Below are positions 1 through 7,871 of a stretch of DNA of 45,821 bases, one piece after another. The notes under the pieces were generated by a model, which was given only the letters and a program-made list of their open reading frames with translations, was not told the origin of the DNA and did no database searches. The position numbers and the translations under genes are program-made. The stretch is from JALZBN01 sp035525375 (GTDB taxonomy: Bacteria > Actinomycetota > Acidimicrobiia > Acidimicrobiales > AC-14): contig DATLEI010000017.1 of assembly GCA_035525375.1 (NCBI GenBank), positions 1 through 45,821 on the forward strand. The letters run 5' to 3'. Positions within the stretch are counted from its first letter, which is position 1. Each line of letters opens with the position of its first letter.

Positions 1-2
1 CC

Positions 3-1775
3 GGGCCCGAATGGCAGCCGAGCGCCCCGATGAACGTCGCTCGGGAATACCTTGCCAGCGCGGTTGGGGCCGACGGGCGTATCTACGCGATGGGAGGCCA
101 CGACGAGGACGGAACCGTCTTTGCCTCGGCGGAGCTCTTCGACCCGTGCGGAACCAAGACCTGGACACCAATACCTCCTATGCCCAGGGCGCGGACGAAG
201 TTCGCGGCCGCCACGGGGCCCGATGGGCGCATCTACGTGATCGGTGGCCGCGACGCCGTTTTCGGTACTCCACTTGCGAGCGTTGAGGTTTACGACCCGA
301 CCGCCGGATCGTGGTCCGAAGCTGCCCCTCTAGCGCTTCCGCGTAGCGAACTTGCGGCGACGACCGGCCCTGACGGGCGAATCTACGCCATTGGCGGAGT
401 CAACGGAGGCGGAGTTACAGGTTTCGTCGAGGCTTTCAACGTCACCACTGGCCAATGGGAAATGGTGGCTCCGCTCACGTGGCCACGCTCGAACCACGGG
501 GCGACGACGGGCACGGACGGGCGGATCTATGTCACGGGTGGCTTGACCCCTTCTGGAAACGGGCTTCCTGTCGTGACCATGGAGACCTACACCGCCGGCG
601 CGGCGGGAACGCCCGGAACGTGGCAACCGTCACGTCCCTTTCCCATCCAGCCGTCCGATCTTGGCCTTTTGACCGGTCCGGACGGCCTTATCTATGCCAT
701 CGGGGGCCTTGATCCCCTTAGTTCTAGGAACACCCTCCGTTCCGTCAGTGCCTACGACCCCCTGACCGCCACCTGGACGGCGTTCACGGAACCGATGGTC
801 GACCGGCGCTCGCAACATGCAGCGGTTACTGCCCGCGACGGACGGATCTACGCCATCGGTGGCACCGACGATGCGCACTTTTCGGACAACCCGGTCGTCA
901 CCGATTTCGCTGTACCGCTTGCATCAACTGAGTCCGCACTCGTAGGACCGAACAACTGCCCCGCGCTGCCGCCGGTGGCGGACTTCAACGGCGACCGCTC
1001 CGCCGACATCGCCGTGTTCCGGCCGGCTAACGGCGTCTCGTTCTTCCGGGGCCAGATTCCTGAGGCAATTGCCTGGGGCGCCGAGGGCGACATTCCCGTG
1101 CCCAGGGACTACAACGGTGACAAGCAATCGGATCTGGGCGTGTTCCGGCCTTCCGACGGCGTCTGGTACCTGAGAGGCCAGACCCCCGACGCGGTGGGCT
1201 GGGGCACCGAGGGTGATATCCCCGTCCCCGCCGACTACGACGGTGACCACAAGACCGACGTGGCCGTGTTCCGGCCCTCGAGCGGCACCTGGTACATCCG
1301 CCAATCGGCCACCAACACCGACGTGGCGTTCAACTACGGCGCGTCGGGCGACGTCCCGGTACCGGCCGACTACGACGGTGATCGCAAAGCCGACATCGCC
1401 GTGTTCCGTCCCGCAAACGGCGTCTGGTACCTACGGGGCCAGAGCCCCGATGCCACCGTCTACGGCGCCCAAGGTGACATCCCGGTGCCCGCCGACTACG
1501 ACGGCGACGGCGACGGAGATATCGCCGTGTTCCGTCCCTCCAACGGCGTCTTGTTCCTGCGTAATCAGGTCCCCGATGCCATCGCCTACGGCGCCGAGGG
1601 CGACATCCCGGTGCCGGCTGACTACGACGGCGACGGCATCGCCGATCTCACCGTGTTCCGTCCCTCCAACGGTGTCTGGTACTTGGAGAACGGCCAAGCC
1701 ATCGCCTGGGGCGCCGCCGGCGACGTCCCGCTATCGGTGCCCCCTGCGATTCGCATGGCCTACTTCGGGGCGTGA
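3..1775 (+). CDS. Kelch-repeat / FG-GAP-repeat protein, 5' partial
   Basis: The reading frame is open to the left edge of the window and codons before the first ATG (position 30) already read like the end of a Kelch blade (W..P...M..AR), so the gene is cut by the window rather than starting at 30. The first 300 or so residues are Kelch blades with the recurring phrase GPDGRIYAIGG, as in galactose-oxidase-type beta-propellers. Residues from about 310 to the end are six tandem units of about 42 residues built on DYDGDG...D(I/L)AVFRP.NGVWYLR, the Ca-binding FG-GAP/VCBS pattern also folded as a propeller. Both parts are typical of extracellular proteins; no signal peptide is visible because the N-terminus is missing, and there is no C-terminal anchor. 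Substrate unknown. It lies just left of a tRNA scar, so it may belong to an integrated element (inference). Confidence 0.85.
   Translation, partial: GPEWQPSAPMNVAREYLASAVGADGRIYAMGGHDEDGTVFASAELFDPCGTKTWTPIPPMPRARTKFAAATGPDGRIYVIGGRDAVFGTPLASVEVYDPTAGSWSEAAPLALPRSELAATTGPDGRIYAIGGVNGGGVTGFVEAFNVTTGQWEMVAPLTWPRSNHGATTGTDGRIYVTGGLTPSGNGLPVVTMETYTAGAAGTPGTWQPSRPFPIQPSDLGLLTGPDGLIYAIGGLDPLSSRNTLRSVSAYDPLTATWTAFTEPMVDRRSQHAAVTARDGRIYAIGGTDDAHFSDNPVVTDFAVPLASTESALVGPNNCPALPPVADFNGDRSADIAVFRPANGVSFFRGQIPEAIAWGAEGDIPVPRDYNGDKQSDLGVFRPSDGVWYLRGQTPDAVGWGTEGDIPVPADYDGDHKTDVAVFRPSSGTWYIRQSATNTDVAFNYGASGDVPVPADYDGDRKADIAVFRPANGVWYLRGQSPDATVYGAQGDIPVPADYDGDGDGDIAVFRPSNGVLFLRNQVPDAIAYGAEGDIPVPADYDGDGIADLTVFRPSNGVWYLENGQAIAWGAAGDVPLSVPPAIRMAYFGA
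964..1740 (+). repeat. Six tandem FG-GAP/VCBS units, mostly 126 bp each
   Basis: The phrase encoding GDIPVPADYDGD recurs with spacings of 126, 135, 126, 126 and 120 bp (first bases near 1089, 1215, 1350, 1476, 1602 and 1722). The units are also similar at DNA level, especially the last three, which suggests recent expansion or unequal exchange within the gene. Confidence 0.85.
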
Positions 1776-1864
1776 GAACGGCTGGCTGCACCACATCTGC
1801 ACCACAAGAGATGGCCAAACCGGGTCATCTGCGGTAAACGACGGTCAACCCAAAAGGGCCTCTG

Positions 1865-1892
1865 ACCAGCACTTATTCGCAAAAGTGCTGGT
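1865..1892 (+). terminator. Perfect 10-bp hairpin downstream of the Kelch/FG-GAP gene
   Basis: ACCAGCACTT (1865-1874) pairs perfectly with AAGTGCTGGT (1883-1892) around an 8-nt A+T-rich loop. There is no U tract. It may terminate the repeat-protein transcript, or be a recombinase or excisionase site since it sits 22 bp from the tRNA remnant. Confidence 0.5.
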
Positions 1893-1914
1893 AGGGGAGT
1901 CGGCCCTGAAATAG

Positions 1915-1959
1915 CTGGGGGTCAAGAGGTCGGGAGTTCAAATCTCCCCAGCCCGACCA
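1915..1959 (+). other. tRNA-Pro(GGG) 3' fragment: candidate attachment-site scar
   Basis: Reading back from CCA (1957-1959): discriminator A, 3' acceptor strand CAGCCCG (1949-1955), T arm GGGAG-TTCAAAT-CTCCC (1932-1948), variable loop AGGTC (1927-1931), 3' anticodon stem TCAAG (1922-1926) and anticodon loop C-T-GGG-G-G (1915-1921). The 5' anticodon strand should be CTTGA but reads AATAG, and no CGGGCTG 5' acceptor strand exists upstream, so tRNA identity stops at the anticodon loop. Integrases that use tRNA genes commonly leave exactly the anticodon-loop-to-3'-end segment at the far end of the element. By that logic the element lies to the left and the chromosome resumes at 1960 (inference). 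Confidence 0.7.
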
Positions 1960-1969
1960 CGGTTCGTTG

Positions 1970-2221
1970 TTACGAGTGTTCTGACACCTCGTAGATTTCC
2001 TCGGCGACCAGGCCGTGGGCCTCCCGATGAACCGTATTGGCTGCCTCGGCGTCGGGCGCCTCCACGAGGCAGAAGATCTTGGCGCCCTTCTCGTCAACCC
2101 AGTAACGCTTGTAGTTGACTCCGTACTTCTCCTGAGTCTCGAGGTCAGCCTTGTGAGCCTGAGCGACATCGTCCGGACTGACTCCGCCTGCCATGTTGTG
2201 AACGTCCATGAACAACGGCAT
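1970..2221 (-). CDS. DUF4242 family small protein (SCO4226-like)
   Basis: An 83-residue protein starting MPLFMDVHNM, with the DUF4242 pattern of a short ferredoxin-like alpha-beta fold, including D.A.AH..DL..Q.KYGV and a central KIFCLVEAP strand. The Streptomyces homologue SCO4226 was described as a nickel-binding protein; whether this one binds metal cannot be read from the sequence. The ATG is preceded by a good ribosome site (AGAGGAG, 7 nt spacing). It is divergent from a metal-type merR gene, which fits a metal or stress theme but does not prove it. Confidence 0.8.
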   Translation of the reverse strand: MPLFMDVHNMAGGVSPDDVAQAHKADLETQEKYGVNYKRYWVDEKGAKIFCLVEAPDAEAANTVHREAHGLVAEEIYEVSEHS

Positions 2222-2308
2222 GCCGCGTCTCCTCTCTCCGCACCCGGGCCATCCAGGCCGGCGCGCAGATGTTGCCAGAACGGTCGATCGATGGCTAGGG
2301 GTAGCCTA

Positions 2309-2340
2309 TTGACCTTCCATCCAACTAGAAGGTTTACAGT
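2309..2340 (+). promoter_or_regulatory. MerR-type promoter with 20-bp spacer and dyad operator
   Basis: TTGACC (-35, 2309-2314) and TACAGT (-10, 2335-2340) are separated by 20 bp, the over-long spacer typical of MerR-activated promoters. Within the spacer ACCTTC (2312-2317) and GAAGGT (2328-2333) form an inverted repeat. The -10 ends 6 nt before the merR GTG, so the transcript is predicted to be leaderless and autoregulated. Confidence 0.8.
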
Positions 2341-2346
2341 GGCGCC

Positions 2347-2742
2347 GTGAGGATCGGCGAGCTGGCCCAGCACGTGAGCGTGAACCCGAAAACCATTCGC
2401 TACTACGAGGACATCGGGCTCCTGCCCGTGCCAAGTCGCACTGCTTCCGGATACCGGGAGTACGACGCCGACGATCAGCAACGGCTTGCCTTCATCAGAG
2501 CTGCTCAACGGTTGGGATTCAGCCTCGACGAAATCCGCGAGGTTCTGGCGCTGCGGGAACAGGGCGAACGGCCTTGTGACTATGTGCTTGGCGTGGTCGA
2601 TCGTCAGTTGAACGACATCGATGGGCGGATTGCGGAGCTGCACGAGCTTCGTTCCGAACTGGTCCGGCTCAAGGAGGCATCGAAGCAGTCGCCACCAGCG
2701 ACGGGGGTCTTTTGCAGTGTCATCGAGCACGTCCACGTGTGA
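2347..2742 (+). CDS. MerR-family metal-responsive regulator
   Basis: 131 residues. The N-terminal winged helix (residues 1-70) has the family signature IGELA...V..KTIRYYE..GLL and SGYREYD. The dimerisation helix is preceded by Cys77, and the C-terminus carries Cys123 with His128 and His130 (CSVIEHVH), the arrangement of Zn/Cd/Pb sensors such as ZntR, CadR and PbrR. The metal is not determinable. The GTG start follows a promoter with a 20-bp spacer that it probably controls. Downstream, with a 20-nt gap, come osmC-like and thioredoxin-like genes rather than the usual efflux ATPase, so the response appears aimed at thiol or peroxide damage (inference). Confidence 0.88.
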   Translation: MRIGELAQHVSVNPKTIRYYEDIGLLPVPSRTASGYREYDADDQQRLAFIRAAQRLGFSLDEIREVLALREQGERPCDYVLGVVDRQLNDIDGRIAELHELRSELVRLKEASKQSPPATGVFCSVIEHVHV

Positions 2743-2762
2743 GCAAGGGGAAAGGGGTAGCA

Positions 2763-3338
2763 ATGAGTCTGGGGGTAACTGCCAAGCAGGATGAGGTTTC
2801 CGGGATTCCGATCCCGAAGCTCCGAGCGTTCTACGAGGCCATCGGCGACGACCCGGTCGTGTTAGACCTCGAAGCGTTCGTCGAGTGGCAGGGAAAGGGC
2901 ACCCGGGCCACCGGTTACATCGGACCGTTCAGCCTCATGGGCGAGCGCAAGGAGCGGCTCACCCGCAAGTACTCCATCCAGTACGACGACTGGGCCGAGA
3001 TGCCCGGCTGCGACGACGCCGGTCCCGAGGCGGTCGAGACGGTGCTCTCGGCGCTTGGCGCCTGCATCATCAACCAGACGTCGTGGCACGCGGCGCGCAT
3101 GGGCGTCGTGCTCGAGGAACTATCGGTCAAGGTCAACATGAGTTTCGACGCTCAGGGCTTCTTCCAGAACACCGATCAGACCGACAAGTTCAGCGCCATC
3201 AACTATGAGATCCACATCAAGGCAATGGGCGCAAGCAAGAAGAAGCTCACGGATCTGGCCAATGTCGGTCGCAACTGTCCCGTGTGTCGGATGCTCAGCA
3301 AGGAGATGGTGCTGAAGTCCAAGGTCCTGGTCCACTAG
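2763..3338 (+). CDS. OsmC-family protein
   Basis: 191 residues from the ATG at 2763, which has an AAAGGGG ribosome site; an upstream in-frame start at 2712 would overlap merR and is less likely. The OsmC/Ohr fold is indicated by the first redox cysteine in SALGAC (Cys101) and the second in NCPVC (Cys172, Cys175). Known members reduce organic hydroperoxides with these cysteines using lipoylated or thiol partners. The central conserved region GPEAVETVLSALGAC is intact. It probably shares a transcript with merR upstream and the thioredoxin-like gene 4 nt downstream, which could supply reducing equivalents (inference). Confidence 0.85.
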   Translation: MSLGVTAKQDEVSGIPIPKLRAFYEAIGDDPVVLDLEAFVEWQGKGTRATGYIGPFSLMGERKERLTRKYSIQYDDWAEMPGCDDAGPEAVETVLSALGACIINQTSWHAARMGVVLEELSVKVNMSFDAQGFFQNTDQTDKFSAINYEIHIKAMGASKKKLTDLANVGRNCPVCRMLSKEMVLKSKVLVH

Positions 3339-3342
3339 AGCT

Positions 3343-4089
3343 TTGGAGCTCGGCAGGCGGCCGGTCGGCCCCGCACCCTTCTTCGACGACGTCGATCGCA
3401 ACTACGTTGTCGCCCAGCTCGAAGGACAGATGGACGCGCCCGTCGATCTCATGGTGGCTGCCGGCCCCTCCTCGCCGCTGCTGTTGCCAGGCGCCTCGCC
3501 GGACCCTGGCGCCGATGAGGGCCGCCAAGCCGAGCAGTTGGCCCTGGAACTTGGATCTTTGGAGCCGCGTCTCCAGGTGACGCTGACCAGCCCGGGCGCG
3601 GCCGGCGCCCCGGTGTTCACGGTGTCCGGCCGAGCATCGCCTGGCGTTGTCCGCTTCGTCGGCGTGCCTCGGGTCAACCTCTTCCGAAACCTCCTAGAGG
3701 CAATTCGCCGGGCGTCCACCGGCGATCACGGGCTACCTGCCGGGTGGAGCCAGGCCTTGGAGCGGCTGCCCCGGCCGGTGCACACGCGCGTGTTCGCCAC
3801 CCCCACCTGCCCGGGCTGTCCTCCTGTCGTGGCCACGGCCATCGGTATGGGCTTGGCCACCGACCGGTTGCGCGTCGAGGTCGTTGACGGTCTCGCCGGT
3901 AGCGACCTGGTGCGCGAGTATGGCGTCTCCGGCGTCCCCACCGTCGTCCTGGATGGCCAGCTGAGCCTCGAGAATCCTTCGCCCGACGAGTCGCTGCTCG
4001 AGTTCGTTCTTCACGCGGCTGACCGGTCCAGGCCGGCGCCGACGGTCGCATCGGTGCCTTTCCGAGCCTGTGGCCGCCTGCCGGACTAG
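3343..4089 (+). CDS. Thioredoxin-fold protein with CPGC motif (PDO/glutaredoxin-like)
   Basis: 248 residues from a TTG 4 nt after the osmC stop. The C-terminal half has a thioredoxin fold with active site Cys156-Pro-Gly-Cys159 after a beta strand (RVFATPT) and a cis-proline loop (YGVSGVPT). The N-terminal half (about residues 15-125) resembles a second, degenerate thioredoxin unit without cysteines, as in protein disulfide oxidoreductases. No signal peptide, so a cytoplasmic role is likely. Its position suggests it recycles the OsmC-like protein (inference). The start is uncertain; no strong ribosome site precedes the TTG, and translation may be coupled. Confidence 0.75.
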   Translation: MELGRRPVGPAPFFDDVDRNYVVAQLEGQMDAPVDLMVAAGPSSPLLLPGASPDPGADEGRQAEQLALELGSLEPRLQVTLTSPGAAGAPVFTVSGRASPGVVRFVGVPRVNLFRNLLEAIRRASTGDHGLPAGWSQALERLPRPVHTRVFATPTCPGCPPVVATAIGMGLATDRLRVEVVDGLAGSDLVREYGVSGVPTVVLDGQLSLENPSPDESLLEFVLHAADRSRPAPTVASVPFRACGRLPD

Positions 4090-4116
4090 GAGCGCAGCAG
4101 GCGCCCGCCCGGGCTT

Positions 4117-4530
4117 TTAGTTCGTCGCTTCGCGGTGTTCTAGGCCGACGGCAGCGCGTAGCTCATCGACCTCGTTGCCGGACATGTCCTGACGCTCCAT
4201 CAGCTCGGCGATGCCCTCGGCGATGGCGTTGAGCTTGCGTTGCACGGCCTGGTCGCTGCGGCGCTGGGCGTTCTCCAGCAAGGCGATGAGAAGGAAGGTG
4301 ATGGCGGCCATACCGAACGCTCCCAACTCGATCCAGCGGTCGGAGTAGTCCATCACGACGCCCGCCATCGTCAGCCACAGGACTAGGCCAAAGAGGCACA
4401 GGGAGAAGAACGGTCCCCGGCTCGCCAGGTTGGCGGCCCACTCGGCAAAGCTGTCGAACGAACTTCGGTGGGCCCCGACATCGCTCGGCCGGGTCATGCC
4501 GCCTTCGTCAACCTCATGTACGTCGCCCAC
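4117..4530 (-). CDS. Low-affinity iron permease family membrane protein
   Basis: 137 residues with a GTG start and an AAAGGAG ribosome site 11 nt upstream. Two transmembrane segments (about residues 45-65 and 73-95) are followed by the family hallmark ENAQRRSDQAVQRKLNAI and a short helical tail (AELMERQDMSG). The family name comes from yeast Fet4, but bacterial members are much shorter and transport has rarely been shown; treat as a small conserved membrane protein. Monocistronic as far as can be seen. Confidence 0.75.
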   Translation of the reverse strand: MGDVHEVDEGGMTRPSDVGAHRSSFDSFAEWAANLASRGPFFSLCLFGLVLWLTMAGVVMDYSDRWIELGAFGMAAITFLLIALLENAQRRSDQAVQRKLNAIAEGIAELMERQDMSGNEVDELRAAVGLEHREATN

Positions 4531-4570
4531 TAACCGCGCTCCTTTTCGGCCGCAACCATTGCCGGAACTC

Positions 4571-4576
4571 TAGGGT
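4571..4576 (+). promoter_or_regulatory. -10 hexamer TAGGGT, leaderless layout
   Basis: TAGGGT ends 6 nt before the ATG at 4583, and no ribosome site is present between them. Confidence 0.6.
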
Positions 4577-4582
4577 GGCGGA

Positions 4583-5224
4583 ATGCTCGTCCGGCGCCCC
4601 GTGCTGATGGCAACCATCGTCCTGGCGCTCGCAAGTGGGTGCAGCAGCGACAACGACGACAAGGCATCGACCGGCATGGTGACCTCATCGGTCACGTCGG
4701 CACCAGGGCCGGGCGCGACTTCACTGCCACCCTCGACCCAAGCGTCCACGGGGGCCACGAACCTCTCCAAGGGCCCTCCGTACGATCGAGTCAATGGGCC
4801 GTCGGGCTCGGGCTGCACGCCGGCCAGCCCCGACAAGCTGACCCCGGGCTGGTGGGCCGGAAGGATCAAAAACGTGCAGGGCAACACCACTTTTGATTTC
4901 GACCTCGTGTGCTGGTTCGCAGGCCAAGCTGCCATCAAGGCCGGTGGTGAGGACGATGCCGGACCGGTGGAGGACGACTACTACGTTCGCGACGCTGATT
5001 CCAAGCTCCTACTCCTGGGGTTTTCCTCGGCCAACACGCCGGCCACCTGCGTCGGCGATGCCAACGAGCCGTTCCAGTGCACCGTCAGCGAGGTCTTGGC
5101 CCTGTACGCCAGCGGGCAACTCAGCGGCACCATCAACGGCAAACAGGTGACTGCGTTCTCGACTGTGTGGCTCCACTTCAGCGGCGACGCACCCGACTAC
5201 CTGTACATGCAGTTCACGCCTTAG
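4583..5224 (+). CDS. Putative secreted lipoprotein, unknown function
   Basis: 213 residues. A short basic start (MLVRRP), hydrophobic stretch and lipobox LASGC (Cys20) mark a lipoprotein signal peptide. A Ser/Thr/Pro-rich linker of about 50 residues follows, then a globular domain (residues about 75-213) with four or more cysteines that may form disulfides. I do not recognise the domain. It has its own leaderless-type promoter. Its stop codon overlaps the antiporter stop on the opposite strand in TTAG (5221-5224). Confidence 0.7.
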   Translation: MLVRRPVLMATIVLALASGCSSDNDDKASTGMVTSSVTSAPGPGATSLPPSTQASTGATNLSKGPPYDRVNGPSGSGCTPASPDKLTPGWWAGRIKNVQGNTTFDFDLVCWFAGQAAIKAGGEDDAGPVEDDYYVRDADSKLLLLGFSSANTPATCVGDANEPFQCTVSEVLALYASGQLSGTINGKQVTAFSTVWLHFSGDAPDYLYMQFTP

Positions 5225-7014
5225 ACGATGGTCACGACCGTCGAGGCCGCGCCGTTCGGTTGCACGTCGGCGCCCACCGCGCTGACCACCAGGTCAGTCG
5301 TGCCGGTCTCGACCGCCGAACCACCCGCGCCGCTGTCGTCGATCACCACCGTCGTGCGCGCCGGCGCGAGCCGTCGGGCGATCTCTCCGACCGGCACCGA
5401 CACCGCCAGAGGGTCGGGCCGGACCACGACGCGCCGGCAGCGGCCGGCGACCGCGCCCACGATCAGAAGGGGCACTCGGTACGGCACGTCGCCGGTCTGC
5501 ACGACGTTCAGCCACTCACCCGAGGGATCGTCGATCACGGCGGCGGACGCGTCCAGCGACGTGATCGCGTGCTGTACGGCCGCCGGGCTGTCACCGTCAA
5601 CGTGCACCGTCACCGGTAGGTCGACCCCGACACTCGTCAGCCGGCGTTCCACCTTCTCGATTTCGTGAAAGCCGGGCATCGAGTCCCCGTCGGGGGCCAC
5701 GATCACTGGAAGCACCACACCTGCGTCAGTGGAGGCGAGGCGCATCGCGAGGGCCGCGACACCTGCCCGAAATAAGCAGTCTTCGGTGCCGATCAGAAGC
5801 ACTCGGTCGCCGTAGGTCGGCGTTGGAGACTTCGGAGGAACGGGCACGCGCTGGCCTGAGAAGGAGGCCACAACCGACGCGACGATGAGGCTCACCAGGA
5901 TCAGGCCCAGCACTGCGTTGAAGACCGCGTTGCCAAACAAGCCGTGCTGCTTGCCGACGTCGGCCACGGCCAGCGTCGCCGCGGCCTGGGCGGCCGTAAG
6001 AGAAAAAAGGACACCCACCTGTGACCACGAGAAGCCAAGAAACGGCCGGGTCAGCGCCGCGGCGATCGCCTTTCCTCCCACGCAGGCGAGGACGAAGATG
6101 CCGGCCATCCGCAGTGTCTCCGGCTCGGCCATCACGCCCGGGTCGAGCACGAGGCCGACGGACACGATGAAGACCGGGATGAACACCGCCGCTCCGAAGA
6201 AGTCGATGCGGTGCATCAGGTCACCTTCGTTGGGCACGAGACGGTTTAGCGCCAAGCCGGCGAAGAACGCGCCGATGATCCCCTCGATGTCAACGACCTG
6301 GGCCACTGTCGCCGCGGAGAGCAGGGCGACGAGGGCAAAGACATAGCGGTTGGTTCGCGACGAGCCGAACCGAGCCATGAACAGCGTGGCGACACGGGGG
6401 AGTAGCAGAAAGCTGAAGCCGGCCACGATGAGCAGGCCGAGACCCGTTTGGATTGCGATCTCCACGCTGCTGGCTCCGACCTCGGTCGAGCCCACAATGA
6501 CCGCCAGGATGATCAGGGCGAGGGTGTCGGTGACCACGGTCGCACCGACCCCAGTGGCGACAGCGGGGTCCGATCCCAGCCGAAAGCTCTTGACCGTGGG
6601 GTAGACGATGAGGGTGTGCGAGGCCAGCAGGGCGCCAAGCAGGATGGCGGCGCCGGTTCCGAAGTCGAGCAAGAGTCCCGCGACTGTGCCTGCCGCCATT
6701 GGCATGGCGAAGGAAAGCACGGAGAAGACAACAACAGACCGGCGGTGCCGCTTCACCAAACCGAGGTCGAGCTCGAGCCCGGCGACGAACATCAGGTAGA
6801 GCAGGCCCAGCTTCCCCAAAGAGAAGACAGTCGTGTTCCCGGACCCGATGAAACCCAGCCCGTGCGGACCGATGAGGAGGCCTCCGAGAAAGAGCCCGAT
6901 GATGCCGGGGATCTTGAGTTTCTCGACGACCAGCGGGCCACCGACCACCACAGCAAACAAAACGAGAAAGACAAAGGCATCGCCGGATGGCTCATTCAGG
7001 TGCAACGGGTCCAT
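5221..7014 (-). CDS. CPA2-type cation:proton antiporter with C-terminal USP-like domain
   Basis: 597 residues. Residues about 15-390 hold roughly twelve transmembrane helices of the Na_H_Exchanger/KefB family, with conserved GLFLGGLLIGPHGLG near the start and GALLASHTLIVYPT in the middle. The rest (about 400-590) is cytoplasmic and looks like a universal-stress-protein fold rather than a KTN/TrkA domain, so nucleotide or signal control is plausible. It should exchange Na+ or K+ for protons across the membrane; the ion cannot be read off. It follows a solute-binding lipoprotein gene by 16 nt and probably shares its transcript. Confidence 0.85.
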   Translation of the reverse strand: MDPLHLNEPSGDAFVFLVLFAVVVGGPLVVEKLKIPGIIGLFLGGLLIGPHGLGFIGSGNTTVFSLGKLGLLYLMFVAGLELDLGLVKRHRRSVVVFSVLSFAMPMAAGTVAGLLLDFGTGAAILLGALLASHTLIVYPTVKSFRLGSDPAVATGVGATVVTDTLALIILAVIVGSTEVGASSVEIAIQTGLGLLIVAGFSFLLLPRVATLFMARFGSSRTNRYVFALVALLSAATVAQVVDIEGIIGAFFAGLALNRLVPNEGDLMHRIDFFGAAVFIPVFIVSVGLVLDPGVMAEPETLRMAGIFVLACVGGKAIAAALTRPFLGFSWSQVGVLFSLTAAQAAATLAVADVGKQHGLFGNAVFNAVLGLILVSLIVASVVASFSGQRVPVPPKSPTPTYGDRVLLIGTEDCLFRAGVAALAMRLASTDAGVVLPVIVAPDGDSMPGFHEIEKVERRLTSVGVDLPVTVHVDGDSPAAVQHAITSLDASAAVIDDPSGEWLNVVQTGDVPYRVPLLIVGAVAGRCRRVVVRPDPLAVSVPVGEIARRLAPARTTVVIDDSGAGGSAVETGTTDLVVSAVGADVQPNGAASTVVTIV

Positions 7015-7030
7015 GGCGCCGGCCAGTGTT

Positions 7031-7867
7031 TCAGGAAGGAGGCTGGATGACCGGGATGTCCTCGGCTAAGCCACCCGTCAGCGCCACATGGAGCCAGCGA
7101 TCGGCGAGGGTTCGCAACGTGCCGTCGGTTGCGAGGGCCCGTACCGCGGAGTCGACGGCGTCCTTGTTCGACGAATGATCAGGGAGGGCCGCGGCGAGGT
7201 TGTCATCGCTCGGGAATTGGGCCGCGACCTCGAGCCGGCCACCCGAAGTGGAAGCGATTGCGGTCGCCACCGGGAGATCCAGAAGGACGGCGTCAACGTT
7301 TCCATTTGTGAGCGCGTCGAGACTCTCCTGGCGCGTGTCCACCGCTTGGACCGGCCTTGTCGGGCGCACCTTGTCGTTGAGGAAACGTTCGAGCGTGCTG
7401 CGCCGTCGAACCGACCAACGTTGAGCCTGCGCCGTCTCCATGTCGTTTACGCGCGCGCCGGCGCGCGTCAAGATCGCCGGCTTACCCGGGAGGTAGGGCG
7501 TCGAGAAATCGAGCACTCGATCTCGGCCCTCCGAGAACGTCAGCTGCGACAGGGCCATATCCGCGCCGGCGAGGCGACCGGAAATGAGATCTTCGAACGG
7601 AACCTCGACAATTTCCACCAGTGCCAGCCCGAAGCGACTCGCAAACGCCTTTGCCAAGCCCCACTCGAAACCCCCCGTCGGATTCGCGACGGTGCCCTGC
7701 CAGAATCCCGGCGCGGGCACTTGTGCGGTTGCGACCCTGAGGACGCCGGGACGAGCGGGCCGGAAGGTGCCGGCGGCGCGGTTGGCGGTTGTCTCGTCGG
7801 CACCGCAGGCGACGACCATCAGCGCCATGAGGAGCAGCGCCAGATGTCGCGCTCCGGGGCGGGACAT
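7031..7867 (-). CDS. Family 3 extracellular solute-binding lipoprotein
   Basis: 278 residues with lipobox VVAC (Cys21). The mature part has the SBP_bac_3 layout of polar amino-acid binding proteins: LRVAT near the start, GFEWGLAKAFASRFG, VPFEDLISGRLAGADMALS and ...R..VLDFSTPYL. No ABC permease or ATPase is nearby. Instead it lies between a methyltransferase gene (4 nt gap) and a CPA2 antiporter gene (16 nt gap). It may serve an ABC system elsewhere, or act as an external sensor for the antiporter (inference). Confidence 0.85.
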   Translation of the reverse strand: MSRPGARHLALLLMALMVVACGADETTANRAAGTFRPARPGVLRVATAQVPAPGFWQGTVANPTGGFEWGLAKAFASRFGLALVEIVEVPFEDLISGRLAGADMALSQLTFSEGRDRVLDFSTPYLPGKPAILTRAGARVNDMETAQAQRWSVRRRSTLERFLNDKVRPTRPVQAVDTRQESLDALTNGNVDAVLLDLPVATAIASTSGGRLEVAAQFPSDDNLAAALPDHSSNKDAVDSAVRALATDGTLRTLADRWLHVALTGGLAEDIPVIQPPS

Positions 7868-7871
7868 CGGA

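Noticed and set aside
1873..2763. 296-codon minus-strand frame spanning the tRNA remnant
   Set aside because: It crosses the DUF4242 and merR genes; the peptide GDLNSRPLDPQ in it is the usual translation of a tRNA 3' end.
4090..4116. Intrinsic terminator GCCCGCCCGGGCTTTT after the thioredoxin-like gene
   Set aside because: The stem is at most 5 bp with a 2-nt loop, too small to be stable as drawn.
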